Shown piece by piece: positions 25,504 to 34,947 of a stretch of DNA of 64,000 nt. The notes under the pieces are model-generated. The model saw only the letters and a list, made by a program, of their open reading frames with translations. It did not search any database and was not told where the DNA came from. The stretch covers positions 372,001 to 436,000 of the forward strand of contig JASCOH010000003.1 in assembly GCA_029959295.1 (NCBI GenBank), read 5' to 3'. The position numbers were made by a program, and so were the translations under genes. Every line of letters begins with the position of its first letter. Position 1 is the stretch's first letter. The stretch comes from Flavobacteriaceae bacterium PS02334 (GTDB taxonomy: Bacteria > Bacteroidota > Bacteroidia > Flavobacteriales > Flavobacteriaceae).

Positions 25504-26973
25504 ATGGAAAAGGATTTTGAAAACATGAAATTACTCCGTGAGCCGCAGCCGGACATGCTCCTGGCCAGGGACATGGAAAAGAACACCATACGGGCAGTCA
25601 CGGGCGTAGGCCCGAAAGGCCGCCTGAAGACCGTGGGTCCCGATCCCAAAAACCAGCCCCAGTTCATGCGTATCAACCCGCATGGGGATGCCTTTACTAA
25701 TTTTTTTTCCAACTTTCTCAGCCAGCTCAAGAATCCCACGCGCTTTGCCTTTTTCCTTTCGCATTCCAGCGAGGCCTCCCAAAAGGCGGCGCAGCTGCAG
25801 CGGCTGGCCGACAGGCCTGCCCGTGAAGAAAGCATCAAAATGCCCCACTTGAAAGACCGTCAAGAAATCCACGACACGCACAATCACAAAAACCGCAATA
25901 GTATGGAAAATGAGAACACTGCCCCGCAAGACGGCGGCTACCGCTACAAGGCCGAGGACATCGACTGGGCGACGATGAACAGCATGGGCCTCAGCCAGGA
26001 AAGGCTGGAAAAGATGAACCTGATGGATCCCCTGCTGAGGGGCTACAAGACCAACGAGCTGGTGCCTGTCACCATCAACCTGGGCACGGCCATCAGCCGC
26101 ACCGACGCCAGGCTGTCCCTGCAAGCCAACGAGGAGGGCAAAGTCACGGTAGCTATCCACGGCATCCGAAAAGAACCCAACCTTAACTATCCCTTCTTCG
26201 GGCACGAGTTTACCAAGGAAGACAAGGCCAGCCTGCTGCAGATGGGGAATATGGGCCGCACGGTGGAACTTGAAAACCCAAAGACAGGGGAAATGATACC
26301 CTCCATCATCAGCATAGACCGGCTGACCAACGAGCTGGTCGCCCTGCGCTCAGAATTCATAAAGATCCCCGATGAGATCAAGGGGATCAAGCTCGACGAT
26401 GCCCAAAAGCAGGCCCTGACGGAAGGCAAGCCGCTTTACCTGGAAGGGATGATTTCCAAAAAAGGAACGGAATTCTCGGCAACGGTCCAGTTCAATGCCG
26501 ACAAGCACTACGTGGAATTCCTGTTCGACAGGGGCAACACCAGCAGGCAGGCGCAAGGCAACGGGCAGACCAATGCGCAAGGCAACCAGCAGGACAAAAC
26601 GCAGGAAGCTCCAAAAACGTTCCGCGGCAAGGAACTGACCGACGAGCAGCATAAGGATTTGAAAAACGGCCAGACCATCTACATTGACGGATTGAAAGAT
26701 AAAAAAGGACAGCCCTACCAAGGCTATATCACTTTCAATAATGAAAACGGCAAAACAAATTTTGAATTTCCCAATCAGTACAAGGAAAGGGTAAAACCAG
26801 CTGAAGCGCACAAAACGCAGACCGCGGTCAATTCGGAGGGCAAGACCAATGAAGCAACCAAAAAAATCAACGAGCCTTTGAAATCGGGACAGCAGAATCC
26901 GAAAAACAAGCAACAGCAGGAACAACAGGAAAAGCCCAAAGCTCCGGCAAAATCCAAGGGCAGAAAAATGTAA
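25504..26973 (+). CDS. DUF4099/DUF3945-type conjugative-element protein
   Basis: A 489-residue soluble protein regularly found ahead of topB in Bacteroidota conjugative elements. It contains a DUF4099-like segment (IDWATMNSMGLSQERLEKMNLMDPLLRGYKTNELVPVTI split around residues 150-195) and DUF3945-like repeats (LDDAQKQALTEGKPLYLEGMISKKG and LTDEQHKDLKNGQTIYIDGLKDKKG), and ends in a lysine-rich low-complexity tail with KSKGRKM. The role is unknown, probably in DNA processing during transfer. The gene is GC-rich in its first 1.1 kb and turns AT-rich at the end; topB begins 7 bases after it. Confidence 0.8.
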   Translation: MEKDFENMKLLREPQPDMLLARDMEKNTIRAVTGVGPKGRLKTVGPDPKNQPQFMRINPHGDAFTNFFSNFLSQLKNPTRFAFFLSHSSEASQKAAQLQRLADRPAREESIKMPHLKDRQEIHDTHNHKNRNSMENENTAPQDGGYRYKAEDIDWATMNSMGLSQERLEKMNLMDPLLRGYKTNELVPVTINLGTAISRTDARLSLQANEEGKVTVAIHGIRKEPNLNYPFFGHEFTKEDKASLLQMGNMGRTVELENPKTGEMIPSIISIDRLTNELVALRSEFIKIPDEIKGIKLDDAQKQALTEGKPLYLEGMISKKGTEFSATVQFNADKHYVEFLFDRGNTSRQAQGNGQTNAQGNQQDKTQEAPKTFRGKELTDEQHKDLKNGQTIYIDGLKDKKGQPYQGYITFNNENGKTNFEFPNQYKERVKPAEAHKTQTAVNSEGKTNEATKKINEPLKSGQQNPKNKQQQEQQEKPKAPAKSKGRKM

Positions 26974-26979
26974 CAGTGT

Positions 26980-29064
26980 ATGAAAACAATCATTGCAGAA
27001 AAACCAAGCGTAGCAAGGGAAATAGCCGGAATTGTAGGAGCAACGGAGAAAAAAGACGGGTACATTACAGGCAACGGCTATTTTGTTACGTGGGCATTTG
27101 GTCATTTAATTGGCTTAGGAATGCCCGAAGATTACGGGATTTCGGGATTTGACAAAACAGCTTTGCCGATTTTACCAAACCCTTTTTTACTCACCGTCCG
27201 GAAAGTGAAAAAGGACAAAGACTACTCTGCCGATACGGGTGCATTAAAGCAATTGAAAGTTATTGAACAGCTTTTCAATAAAAGTGAACGCATTATTGTA
27301 GCTACCGATGCAGGGCGTGAAGGTGAATTGATATTCCGATACATTTATGAATATTTGAAATGCAGCAAACCTTTTGAACGCCTTTGGATAAGTTCATTGA
27401 CCGAAAAAGCCATCAAGCAGGGATTTGAAAACTTGAAACCTGGAGCAGCATTTGACGGATTATTTCAGTCTGCACAAGGCAGAAGCCGAGCCGATTGGTT
27501 GGTAGGTATTAATGCCACACAAGCATTGAGCATTGCCGCAGGAAATGGCATTTATTCGCTCGGAAGGGTGCAAACGCCAACATTGGCTTTAATATGCAAA
27601 CGCTATCTGGAAAACAAAGATTTTACAGTCAAGAACTATTGGCAGATACAACTGTCGCTCAACAAAGCATCAATAGATTTTAAAAGTATTTCCCAAACAA
27701 AGTGGGAAGCCCCAAAACTTGCCGATGCTGCGCTGAAAGCCATCCAGCGCAGCGGCGCGGCAACGATCGTATCCGTTGAAACCAAAAATGCAACAGAACA
27801 GCCTCCCCTGCTTTTTGACCTGACCGGCCTGCAAAAGGAAGCAAACAAAAAACTAAACCTTTCTGCCGAAGAAACGCTGAACATTGCCCAAAGCCTGTAC
27901 GAAAAGAAGTTTATCACATACCCACGAACCGGAAGCAAATATATTCCTGAAGATGTTTGGACAGAAATTCCCAACCTCGTGAGGGCTTTGCAGGACAGGG
28001 AAACCTGCAAGCAAGCCATATCAAAAATGAAATGGGGACGCTTCAATAAACGTATCGTGAATGATCTGCGTGTTACCGACCACCACGGATTATTGGTTAC
28101 GGACAAAATCCCGTCAGTACTGAACGCAAAGGAAAATGCAGTTTATGACATGATTGCCTTTCGCTTGCTCGAAGCTCTTTCACAAGCCTGTATCAAGGAG
28201 ATTACTGATGTCGGCTTACAGGCATTACATTACGATTTTATGGCAAAAGGCTGTACGGTTTTAGAAGCAGGATGGCGTTCTATTAGAGGAAATTTCTCCG
28301 ATGATGACACCGAAGTTTTACAGGATTTACCAGAATTGAATAAGGACGACGAACTCAAGATAAAAGAAGCCTCAGTTCTCGAAAAGAAAACCAAACCGCC
28401 TGGGCTTTATACCGAAGCAGGGCTTTTATCGGCTATGGAAAGTGCCGGAAAAGAAATAGAAAATGAGGATGAACGCAAGGCTTTGCAAAACATCGGTATA
28501 GGCACTCCAGCTACAAGAGCTTCAATCATCGAAACCCTGTTTGCCCGAAATTATATCCAACGGGAAAAGAAATCTTTAATACCAACTGAAAAGGGATTAC
28601 AGGTTTATGAATTGGTCAAAGACGGAAAAATTGCGGACGTTGCAATGACAGCCGAATGGGAATTGGCTTTGCAGAAAATCGAAAACAACGAAATGAATGC
28701 AGAAAAATTTCAAAAGGAAATGGAAAACTACGCTTCAACTATTACCAATGAATTGTTGCAAACTTCGATAGCTCAAAACAATCTACCCAAATTGGTTTGT
28801 CCGAAATGTAAAACCCAACATTTGATTATCCGTGATAAAATCGTGAAATGTCCTGATGAGGTTTGTAATTGGGTACAATTTCGCAATGTTTGTGGAATAC
28901 AAATTACTATAGCCGATATTGAAAGCCTTGTCAATAAAAAGAAAACTTCACTCATAAAAGGTATGAAAAGCAAAGCCGGAAAAAAATTTGATGCTTATAT
29001 ATTGTTGAATGAGGATTGCAAAACCTCTTTTGAATTTGAAAACAATAAACCTAAGCGGAAATAA
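26980..29064 (+). CDS. topB: DNA topoisomerase III of the element
   Basis: A 694-residue type IA topoisomerase. It has the TOPRIM domain at the start (IIAEKPSVAREIA, ATDAGREGELIFRYI), the catalytic tyrosine Y314 in KKFITYPRTGSKYI, and a C-terminal zinc-ribbon remnant (LVCPKCKTQHLIIRDKIVKCPDE..C). It decatenates DNA during replication and transfer of conjugative elements. Its ATG lies 7 bases behind the preceding gene and its TAA overlaps the next ATG (TAATG). A GC-rich patch at about 27720-27840 in an otherwise AT-rich gene suggests recombination with a homologue. Confidence 0.95.
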   Translation: MKTIIAEKPSVAREIAGIVGATEKKDGYITGNGYFVTWAFGHLIGLGMPEDYGISGFDKTALPILPNPFLLTVRKVKKDKDYSADTGALKQLKVIEQLFNKSERIIVATDAGREGELIFRYIYEYLKCSKPFERLWISSLTEKAIKQGFENLKPGAAFDGLFQSAQGRSRADWLVGINATQALSIAAGNGIYSLGRVQTPTLALICKRYLENKDFTVKNYWQIQLSLNKASIDFKSISQTKWEAPKLADAALKAIQRSGAATIVSVETKNATEQPPLLFDLTGLQKEANKKLNLSAEETLNIAQSLYEKKFITYPRTGSKYIPEDVWTEIPNLVRALQDRETCKQAISKMKWGRFNKRIVNDLRVTDHHGLLVTDKIPSVLNAKENAVYDMIAFRLLEALSQACIKEITDVGLQALHYDFMAKGCTVLEAGWRSIRGNFSDDDTEVLQDLPELNKDDELKIKEASVLEKKTKPPGLYTEAGLLSAMESAGKEIENEDERKALQNIGIGTPATRASIIETLFARNYIQREKKSLIPTEKGLQVYELVKDGKIADVAMTAEWELALQKIENNEMNAEKFQKEMENYASTITNELLQTSIAQNNLPKLVCPKCKTQHLIIRDKIVKCPDEVCNWVQFRNVCGIQITIADIESLVNKKKTSLIKGMKSKAGKKFDAYILLNEDCKTSFEFENNKPKRK

Positions 29065-29951
29065 TGGAAAATAAGCTCATCATTACCAGCAAGGAGATTG
29101 AAAATCGAATTTATAACATTAGAGGGCATCAGGTTATGCTTGATAGCGACCTCGCAGGAATTTATCAGGTAGAAACAAAAGTTTTCAACCAAGCGGTCAA
29201 GCGGAATGCAGAGCGTTTTCCCGAAAACTTTCGTTTCCAATTGACACAGGATGAATTTGACACCATCAACTTGAGGTCACAAATTGTGACCTCAAGTTTG
29301 AATTACGGTGGAAGGCGTTATTTACCCTACGTTTTCAGTGAGCAAGGTATCGCAATGCTATCTGCCATATTGCGTAGCGAAGTAGCTGTGAAAGTCAGCA
29401 TTGAAATAATGAATGCCTTTGTAGAAATGCGAAAAATCCTCATTAGCAATGCTTCGCTTTTTCATCGATTGGATAAGATTGAAATTAAACAATCAGAAAC
29501 CGACCAGAAATTTGAAGAAATATTTAAGGTTTTGGAAAGTGATAAACTCCACAGCGAAAAAGGTGTTTTCTATAACGGACAAATTTTCGATGCCTATACC
29601 TTTGTTTCAGATATTATCCGCAATGCCAAAACCTCTATCATTTTGTTGGATAATTATGTGGACGATACGGTTCTTACTTTGCTGAGCAAACGAAATAATA
29701 ACGTTACTGCCACTATTTACACCAAAAACATCAGCAATCAATTACGGTTAGACCTGCAACGATACAACAGCCAATATCCTCGAATTGAAATTCAAATTTT
29801 TTCCAATGCTCACGACCGTTTTTTGATTATTGACAATGTGGAACTTTACCACATCGGAGCATCACTGAAAGACTTGGGCAAAAAATGGTTTGCCTTTTCG
29901 AGAATAGATGTTGAAGTCGGCAGAATGCTTCAAATCTTAAACAACCAATAA
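29064..29951 (+). CDS. ORF6N-domain protein with phospholipase-D-like C-terminus
   Basis: A 295-residue protein. The N-terminal 130 residues are the ORF6N (KilA-N-associated) DNA-binding domain (IYNIRGHQVMLDSDLAGIY, RFPENFRFQLTQDEF, YVFSEQGIAMLSAIL). A linker leads to a C-terminal region with strands and HDRFLIIDNVELYHIGASLKDLG, similar to one HKD motif of the phospholipase-D superfamily, although lysine is replaced by arginine. Its ATG overlaps the topB stop, so it is cotranslated. ORF6N proteins occur widely on mobile elements, with unclear function. Confidence 0.85.
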   Translation: MENKLIITSKEIENRIYNIRGHQVMLDSDLAGIYQVETKVFNQAVKRNAERFPENFRFQLTQDEFDTINLRSQIVTSSLNYGGRRYLPYVFSEQGIAMLSAILRSEVAVKVSIEIMNAFVEMRKILISNASLFHRLDKIEIKQSETDQKFEEIFKVLESDKLHSEKGVFYNGQIFDAYTFVSDIIRNAKTSIILLDNYVDDTVLTLLSKRNNNVTATIYTKNISNQLRLDLQRYNSQYPRIEIQIFSNAHDRFLIIDNVELYHIGASLKDLGKKWFAFSRIDVEVGRMLQILNNQ

Positions 29952-29954
29952 ACA

Positions 29955-29980
29955 AACCCCTCTGAAATCTCGGAGGGGTT
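29955..29980. terminator. Bidirectional terminator between ORF6N and the copper operon
   Basis: AACCCCTCTGA (29955-29965) pairs with TCGGAGGGGTT (29970-29980), one T-G wobble, four-base loop AATC. It separates the convergent ORF6N gene (end 29951) and multicopper oxidase gene (end 29993). Confidence 0.8.
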
Positions 29981-29992
29981 AGTTTATAAGGT

Positions 29993-32263
29993 CTAATAAT
30001 TGAGCGTTAACCCGGCTCCAAAACCCATATCGCTATCATAATGGGTACGAATACCAATGTTTTTATTGATAATATACCTAAGCTCTCCCATATATTCCAT
30101 ATCGGTGTTGACCATAAAACCCGCCCTCAATCTTTTTGTAATCGGAATGTCTTCACGCATCAACGACAAACGTACAATACCATCGTGATATACTTCTGCC
30201 TGAAAGTTTACTAACATTGGCAAAGTGTACATAAAACCTAAACTAATGGCCCTACGTGTATCTTTTTCATTTTTCTGTCCAAATAAATTGGTTTCGTGTT
30301 CATCCATACCCATTTTACGATACCTCCAGTCAAAACCGATAAATGGCATAAACCATTGCATTTTACCAATATATCGTCCTAAATGAGTTTCTACTTCATA
30401 ACCATGCATATCATTATAGCCTAAACGCCATTCTGTACCTAAGCTCCATCTTGAGTTTTGAAGCATTGCGTCACCATCATTTCCGTTGGTAGCAAAATCA
30501 TTCTGAGCCATAAAGTGTGGCATATTGCTTTCTCTTTGCAACATATTATATGCTTGCTTCTTGTCAGGCAAATTTGGATTTTGATAATCGTCAACCGCAA
30601 ATACCCTGTTCATCCCCGACATCATATGATAAAGTATATGGCAATGGAAAAACCAATCTCCCTCCTCGTTTGCTAAAAATTCGATGGTATCTGTTTCCAT
30701 TGGCATAATATCCAATACATTTTTAAGTGGTGATTTTTCGCCCTTACCATTAATTACTCTAAAGTCAAAACCGTGCAAGTGCATCGGATGTCGCATCATT
30801 GAGTTATTGTAAAGGGTAATGCGTAAGATTTCTCCTTTCTTTACAGGGATTTTATCAACTTCTGATAGGATTTTGTTATCCATACTCCACACATAGCGGT
30901 TCATATTTCCTGTAAGCGTAAATTTCAATTCTTTTACTGGAGCATCTTTAGGAAGTTCCGTATTTGAAGGAGATTGTAACATTGCATAATTCAGTGTTTT
31001 TATTTCTCCCAAAGCATTTGCATTGTAACGGTTGGGATCATTTTCCATATTCATATTGTGTTGGCTATGATCTTCTTTCTGCTCACTATCTCCTGTGATT
31101 TCGGGATACATTACCACATTCATATCCATTTGGTTCAAGCTCATTTTCATTCCCATATCATCCAAATCGCCATTCATCTTCATCATATCATTCATCATTT
31201 TCATCCCCTGAAAATATTTAAGGCGAGGAAGCGGAGAAATAAGCTGTTTAATACCATTGCCCACAAAAAAACTTGCAGATTGTGTTCGGTCTTCAGTAGT
31301 GGCTAGAAACTCATAGGCAACTCCATCGTCAGGAATTGTTACTACTATATCATAAGTTTCGGAAACTGCAATGATTAATCTATCTACCTCTACTGGCTCT
31401 ACATCATTACCATCATTGGCTACTACAGTAATTTTACCTCCTGCATATCGCAACCAAAAATAAGAGGATGCCCCGCCATTTGACACTCGTAATCTTACTT
31501 TATCTCCTGCTTTTAATGTTTTACCATCAACCTTTTTTAAATCACTAGAATGATTTCCGTTAATTAATATTTTGTCATAATACACATCGCTTACGTCCAT
31601 TGCCAACATCCGTTTCCATTCGTTGGTCAATTTGGTTTTGAAATGCCCCTCCCTGATGGCTTCCGCATAGGACTGTGTAGCGTTCTTTTTTATCGCAGCC
31701 CAATCATTGGCATTATGCAACATACGGTTAATGTTATCGGGATTTAGGTTCGTCCATTCGCTTAAAATGATGGGTACGGCCGGCAAATCATCAATTCCGT
31801 TTCTAAAGGTTTTATCATTCTCCCTTTTTTTCATTACAAAACTGCCATACATTCCAATCTGCTCCTGTAAACCTGAATGGGAATGGTACCAATGCGTTCC
31901 GTGTTGGATGATCGGAAAACGATAGGTATAAGTTGTACCTGCTTCAATAGGTTTTTGTGTAAGCCACGGCACACCATCTTCTTTATTAGGCAGGAACACT
32001 CCGTGCCAATGGAGCGAGGTACTTTCTTTCAATTGGTTATGGACTACTATTTCGGCTGTATCGCCTTCTGTGAAAGTGAGCGTTGGCATCGGTATTTGAC
32101 CGTTTACGGCAATGGCTCTTTTTTCTTTGCCTGCGTAGTTTACAAGTGTATCTTTTACATACAACTCGTATCGCACTACTTTTTGGGCAAAAACAGATTG
32201 CGAACATAGCAGTATAAATACCGCTTGCAACAATCTTCTTTTACTATTTATGGGTATATTCAT
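29993..32263 (-). CDS. Multicopper oxidase (CopA-type) fused to a CopB-like barrel domain
   Basis: A 756-residue exported copper-resistance protein. Residues 1-26 are a signal peptide. The cupredoxin domains carry all copper-ligand motifs: LHWHG, HWYHSHSG, HPMHLHG and HCHILYHM. A methionine-rich stretch (KMMNDMMKMNGDLDDMGMK, about 350-400) resembles metal-binding loops of CopA. After about residue 590 the sequence changes to repeated amphipathic strands (WRLGYNDMHGYEVETHLGRY..., LRYIINKNIGIRTHYDSDMGFGAG), resembling the CopB outer-membrane barrel, so both functions seem joined in one chain. Probably oxidises Cu(I) in the periplasm. It is the last gene of a copper cluster on the minus strand. 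Confidence 0.9.
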   Translation of the reverse strand: MNIPINSKRRLLQAVFILLCSQSVFAQKVVRYELYVKDTLVNYAGKEKRAIAVNGQIPMPTLTFTEGDTAEIVVHNQLKESTSLHWHGVFLPNKEDGVPWLTQKPIEAGTTYTYRFPIIQHGTHWYHSHSGLQEQIGMYGSFVMKKRENDKTFRNGIDDLPAVPIILSEWTNLNPDNINRMLHNANDWAAIKKNATQSYAEAIREGHFKTKLTNEWKRMLAMDVSDVYYDKILINGNHSSDLKKVDGKTLKAGDKVRLRVSNGGASSYFWLRYAGGKITVVANDGNDVEPVEVDRLIIAVSETYDIVVTIPDDGVAYEFLATTEDRTQSASFFVGNGIKQLISPLPRLKYFQGMKMMNDMMKMNGDLDDMGMKMSLNQMDMNVVMYPEITGDSEQKEDHSQHNMNMENDPNRYNANALGEIKTLNYAMLQSPSNTELPKDAPVKELKFTLTGNMNRYVWSMDNKILSEVDKIPVKKGEILRITLYNNSMMRHPMHLHGFDFRVINGKGEKSPLKNVLDIMPMETDTIEFLANEEGDWFFHCHILYHMMSGMNRVFAVDDYQNPNLPDKKQAYNMLQRESNMPHFMAQNDFATNGNDGDAMLQNSRWSLGTEWRLGYNDMHGYEVETHLGRYIGKMQWFMPFIGFDWRYRKMGMDEHETNLFGQKNEKDTRRAISLGFMYTLPMLVNFQAEVYHDGIVRLSLMREDIPITKRLRAGFMVNTDMEYMGELRYIINKNIGIRTHYDSDMGFGAGLTLNY

Positions 32264-32285
32264 TTTGATATTTTATTAATGAAAC

Positions 32286-32735
32286 TCATTCCTGTTCTTT
32301 TAGCCAGTCGGTTAAAGTATTGATTTGCTCGTCATTCAGTTTTGCATCTTTGTGCATCAGTGTATATGAGGACAGGGGCATTTGCTTCGTTTTTATTTGT
32401 TCTTTGATTGAGTTTAATAATCTTTCTTGTTTCCTGTTTGAGTATATACCCCATTCATTGAAATTCAAATCTTCTTTTGCGTTTTTGATGTGGCTCTCTA
32501 CCAATGCTCTTGCGGGCTGTATGTAATCGTACCAAACATACTTGGTATTGTTGCTATGGCAATCGTAGCAAGAGGTTTGGAACATCGTTTTTACTTGAAC
32601 AGGCATTTCATAGAATTGGGTAAAATCGGTTGTGTAAACCTGCCCTTTATCTACATTAAGGGCAGGCTGATAAAATTGAATTGCAATAAAAATAAACAGC
32701 ACTATTGCTAATATTATCTTTAATACTTTCTTCAT
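32286..32735 (-). CDS. Haem-binding-domain (cytochrome-c-like) membrane-anchored protein
   Basis: A 149-residue protein with one N-terminal anchor (about 5-22, ILAIVLFIFIAIQFY) and a periplasmic domain with a single CxxCH site (CYDCHSN, about 55-60). It matches the haem-binding domain family of Bacteroidota. It lies in the copper cluster between the oxidase and a DUF3347 gene (one base gap upstream), so it may pass electrons for the oxidase; that role is inferred. Confidence 0.85.
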   Translation of the reverse strand: MKKVLKIILAIVLFIFIAIQFYQPALNVDKGQVYTTDFTQFYEMPVQVKTMFQTSCYDCHSNNTKYVWYDYIQPARALVESHIKNAKEDLNFNEWGIYSNRKQERLLNSIKEQIKTKQMPLSSYTLMHKDAKLNDEQINTLTDWLKEQE

Positions 32736-32736
32736 T

Positions 32737-33399
32737 TTAAAATTCTTTTTTTACAGAACCGCAGGTGAGCATCTGACTACCGTAGTACGGATTTTTTATT
32801 GCTTTAGCTTCGCTAATCCAAACAGCACCTTTTCCGTCATTGTACATTGGGCAATAGTCCTGATATAATTTTTGAGTTGTTCCAAACAATGCGATAAGGT
32901 CGGAAACGTCTTTACTTAACGATGCTAAATGCTCTCTCTGGTGGTCTATTTTACCAGCATTGTCGCCAATGTGTTCTGCATTTTCCTTAGCATTTTCGAA
33001 AACATCCATAAACTCCTTATGCTTGTTGGCAGGTATGGTTTTCATATCCACCTTCTTTAAAGTAGTAAAAAGTTGTTTTCCAGCATTTGCAGCTGCTTTA
33101 TCATTATCAGCAACAAGTGCATTTTTTAAAGCCAAATAATCCTTAATTATCGGTGTGATTGTAAAATTTTGTGCTTGTTCCTTTACAGTGGACGTTTCCT
33201 CTTTCTGAGAAGACGTATCTGTAGACGTAACAGTAGCTACAGTATCATTTTGTACCGCTGATGACAAATCCTTAGTTTCTGATACTGCGGTAGTATCATT
33301 AGCCTGCTGTTCGCTATTTTTATTGGAAGATTGGTTGCAGGAAATTGTTATTGTTGCAACTGTTACTAATGTAATGACTGAGAAAATTATATTTTTCAT
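32737..33399 (-). CDS. DUF3347-domain lipoprotein
   Basis: A 220-residue exported protein. Its N-terminus ends in a lipobox-like TISC (about 17-20), followed by a serine/threonine-rich spacer (about 20-75) and a DUF3347 helical domain with the C-terminal motif DYCPMYNDGKGAVWISEAKAI then NPYYGSQMLTCGS. The conserved CPM..C pair fits metal binding, and this domain is repeated in the neighbour at 33973-34851. Periplasmic copper handling is inferred from the cluster. Confidence 0.88.
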   Translation of the reverse strand: MKNIIFSVITLVTVATITISCNQSSNKNSEQQANDTTAVSETKDLSSAVQNDTVATVTSTDTSSQKEETSTVKEQAQNFTITPIIKDYLALKNALVADNDKAAANAGKQLFTTLKKVDMKTIPANKHKEFMDVFENAKENAEHIGDNAGKIDHQREHLASLSKDVSDLIALFGTTQKLYQDYCPMYNDGKGAVWISEAKAIKNPYYGSQMLTCGSVKKEF

Positions 33400-33438
33400 T
33401 TTATTTATTTTTGATATTATTGAAGAAATTTATCTTAT

Positions 33439-33960
33439 TTATTTGTTTTCAAATTCATTTAGCTTACGCTTCATAAATTCGATTTCTTGTGCCTGTGTTT
33501 CCAGTATGTTTTTTTGTAACTGTAACAATTCGGGGTCGGTAAGCTTAGCTTTTTCAGACATCAATACTGCTGCTGCGTGATGTGGTATCATACCTTTTAC
33601 AAACTCCTTATCGCCCACAAATAATTGCTCCCGAATACCAAACCAAGAAAAGATGCCAATCGCAAAGGAAACCGTTATGATTGCCCAGTTGATTTTTTTG
33701 TTTTCATACATTCCTTTCATTATCAATAGTTCTATAATCAACATTGCAGAAACCATCAGCAATGTCATATACAAATTATTGATGTTCAGGATAAGGTTCT
33801 GTAAGCCGTCAATCATAGCATACATAATGAAGTACATAGCTATGAACATAGCAACAGCCATTACAGCAAAGCGTTTGTACATTGCTAAAGAGTGATTAGT
33901 ATTATGCTTTTCATTCTTATGGTTATGTTGCATTTCGTGTTGGTTTTCCATACTTTCCAT
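33439..33960 (-). CDS. DUF305-family membrane protein
   Basis: A 173-residue protein: a His-rich leader (MESMENQHEMQHNHKNEKHN), three or four transmembrane helices (about 30-110), then a DUF305-type domain with MIPHHAAAVLMSEKA and TQAQEIEFMKRKL. DUF305 proteins are common in copper and heavy-metal clusters and probably bind metal through the HH pair. It lies between two DUF3347 genes in the same strand direction. Confidence 0.88.
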   Translation of the reverse strand: MESMENQHEMQHNHKNEKHNTNHSLAMYKRFAVMAVAMFIAMYFIMYAMIDGLQNLILNINNLYMTLLMVSAMLIIELLIMKGMYENKKINWAIITVSFAIGIFSWFGIREQLFVGDKEFVKGMIPHHAAAVLMSEKAKLTDPELLQLQKNILETQAQEIEFMKRKLNEFENK

Positions 33961-33972
33961 AACAATAGCGTT

Positions 33973-34851
33973 TTATTTGTTATTAATAGTTTCCTGTACG
34001 CTTCCGCAAGTAAGCATTTTGGAGCCGTAATACGGGTTTTTAATTGCTTCTTCTTTGCTTAGCCAATTTGCTCCTTTACCATTATTGTACATTGGGCAAT
34101 GCTGATAATAAACAGGTGTTTCTTGTTTTGAAACTTTGGCTAATTCGTACATATTATTAGCCAGTAAAGCGAAAATTTCTCTTTGTTTGGTAACATCTTT
34201 TGCTACAGCAATTTTTTCTGCATTAGCAGTTAAATCCTTCATTACTTTCATCCAAACGGTATGTTCTTCATTAGAAAGTTTCGTCATTTCTACTGCTTTA
34301 ATTGCTTTTACCAGTTCAGAAGCTTTTGCAGATGAAGTACCTGCATCGGTTTTCACCAAAGCATCTTTCACAGAAAAATAATTATCGAAAACGGCTTTCA
34401 GTTGTGGTGCATTTTGGGTTGCAGCGGTATTTGTTTGAGCCATTTCGCCGTGGTTGCTGTGTTCGTTTTTCATATCCATACCGGCATCTTTAGTTTTTGC
34501 AACTGGTTTTAATTCTCTATTGTATTGGCAGCATCCGGATAGTTTAGCATAAACATCATCAGGTGCTAAAAATTTTTCACTGTCGTACCCTACTAAAGCA
34601 ATACGTTTCAGAATTTCATCCTGGCTTGTTTTTTTATCATCATAGTTGAGAATAGCCATTTTGGTATCTTTATTCCATTCTACTGTGGCAACATTTTTTA
34701 CATTTCCTGCTTTTTCAATGGTAGTTTTGCACATTTCGCAGTTGCCATATATTTTTACGGTTTCTGTTTTTGCATTTTTGATTTGTGCAAAACTGTTTAC
34801 GGCTGATAGTAATACAGTGATTACCATCAATATTTTTGAAATTGATTTCAT
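33973..34851 (-). CDS. HMA-domain plus DUF3347 exported protein
   Basis: A 292-residue exported protein with signal peptide (about 1-22, SAVNSFAQ), a heavy-metal-associated (HMA) fold with the CxxC site GNCEMCKTTIEKAG (about 36-49), a cysteine pair LSGCCQYN near residue 107, and a C-terminal DUF3347 domain ending CPMYNNGKGANWLSKEEA..YYGSKMLTCGS. It probably binds and hands over periplasmic copper. Its last two thirds parallels the gene at 32737-33399. Confidence 0.88.
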   Translation of the reverse strand: MKSISKILMVITVLLSAVNSFAQIKNAKTETVKIYGNCEMCKTTIEKAGNVKNVATVEWNKDTKMAILNYDDKKTSQDEILKRIALVGYDSEKFLAPDDVYAKLSGCCQYNRELKPVAKTKDAGMDMKNEHSNHGEMAQTNTAATQNAPQLKAVFDNYFSVKDALVKTDAGTSSAKASELVKAIKAVEMTKLSNEEHTVWMKVMKDLTANAEKIAVAKDVTKQREIFALLANNMYELAKVSKQETPVYYQHCPMYNNGKGANWLSKEEAIKNPYYGSKMLTCGSVQETINNK

Positions 34852-34947
34852 TTTGGATTTTTTTTAATTTAATAAGATATACGAAGAATTTGCGAAAACT
34901 GGATTTAGCTTTCGACAAGGCACACGTATGGCTAACAAGCCATCGTT

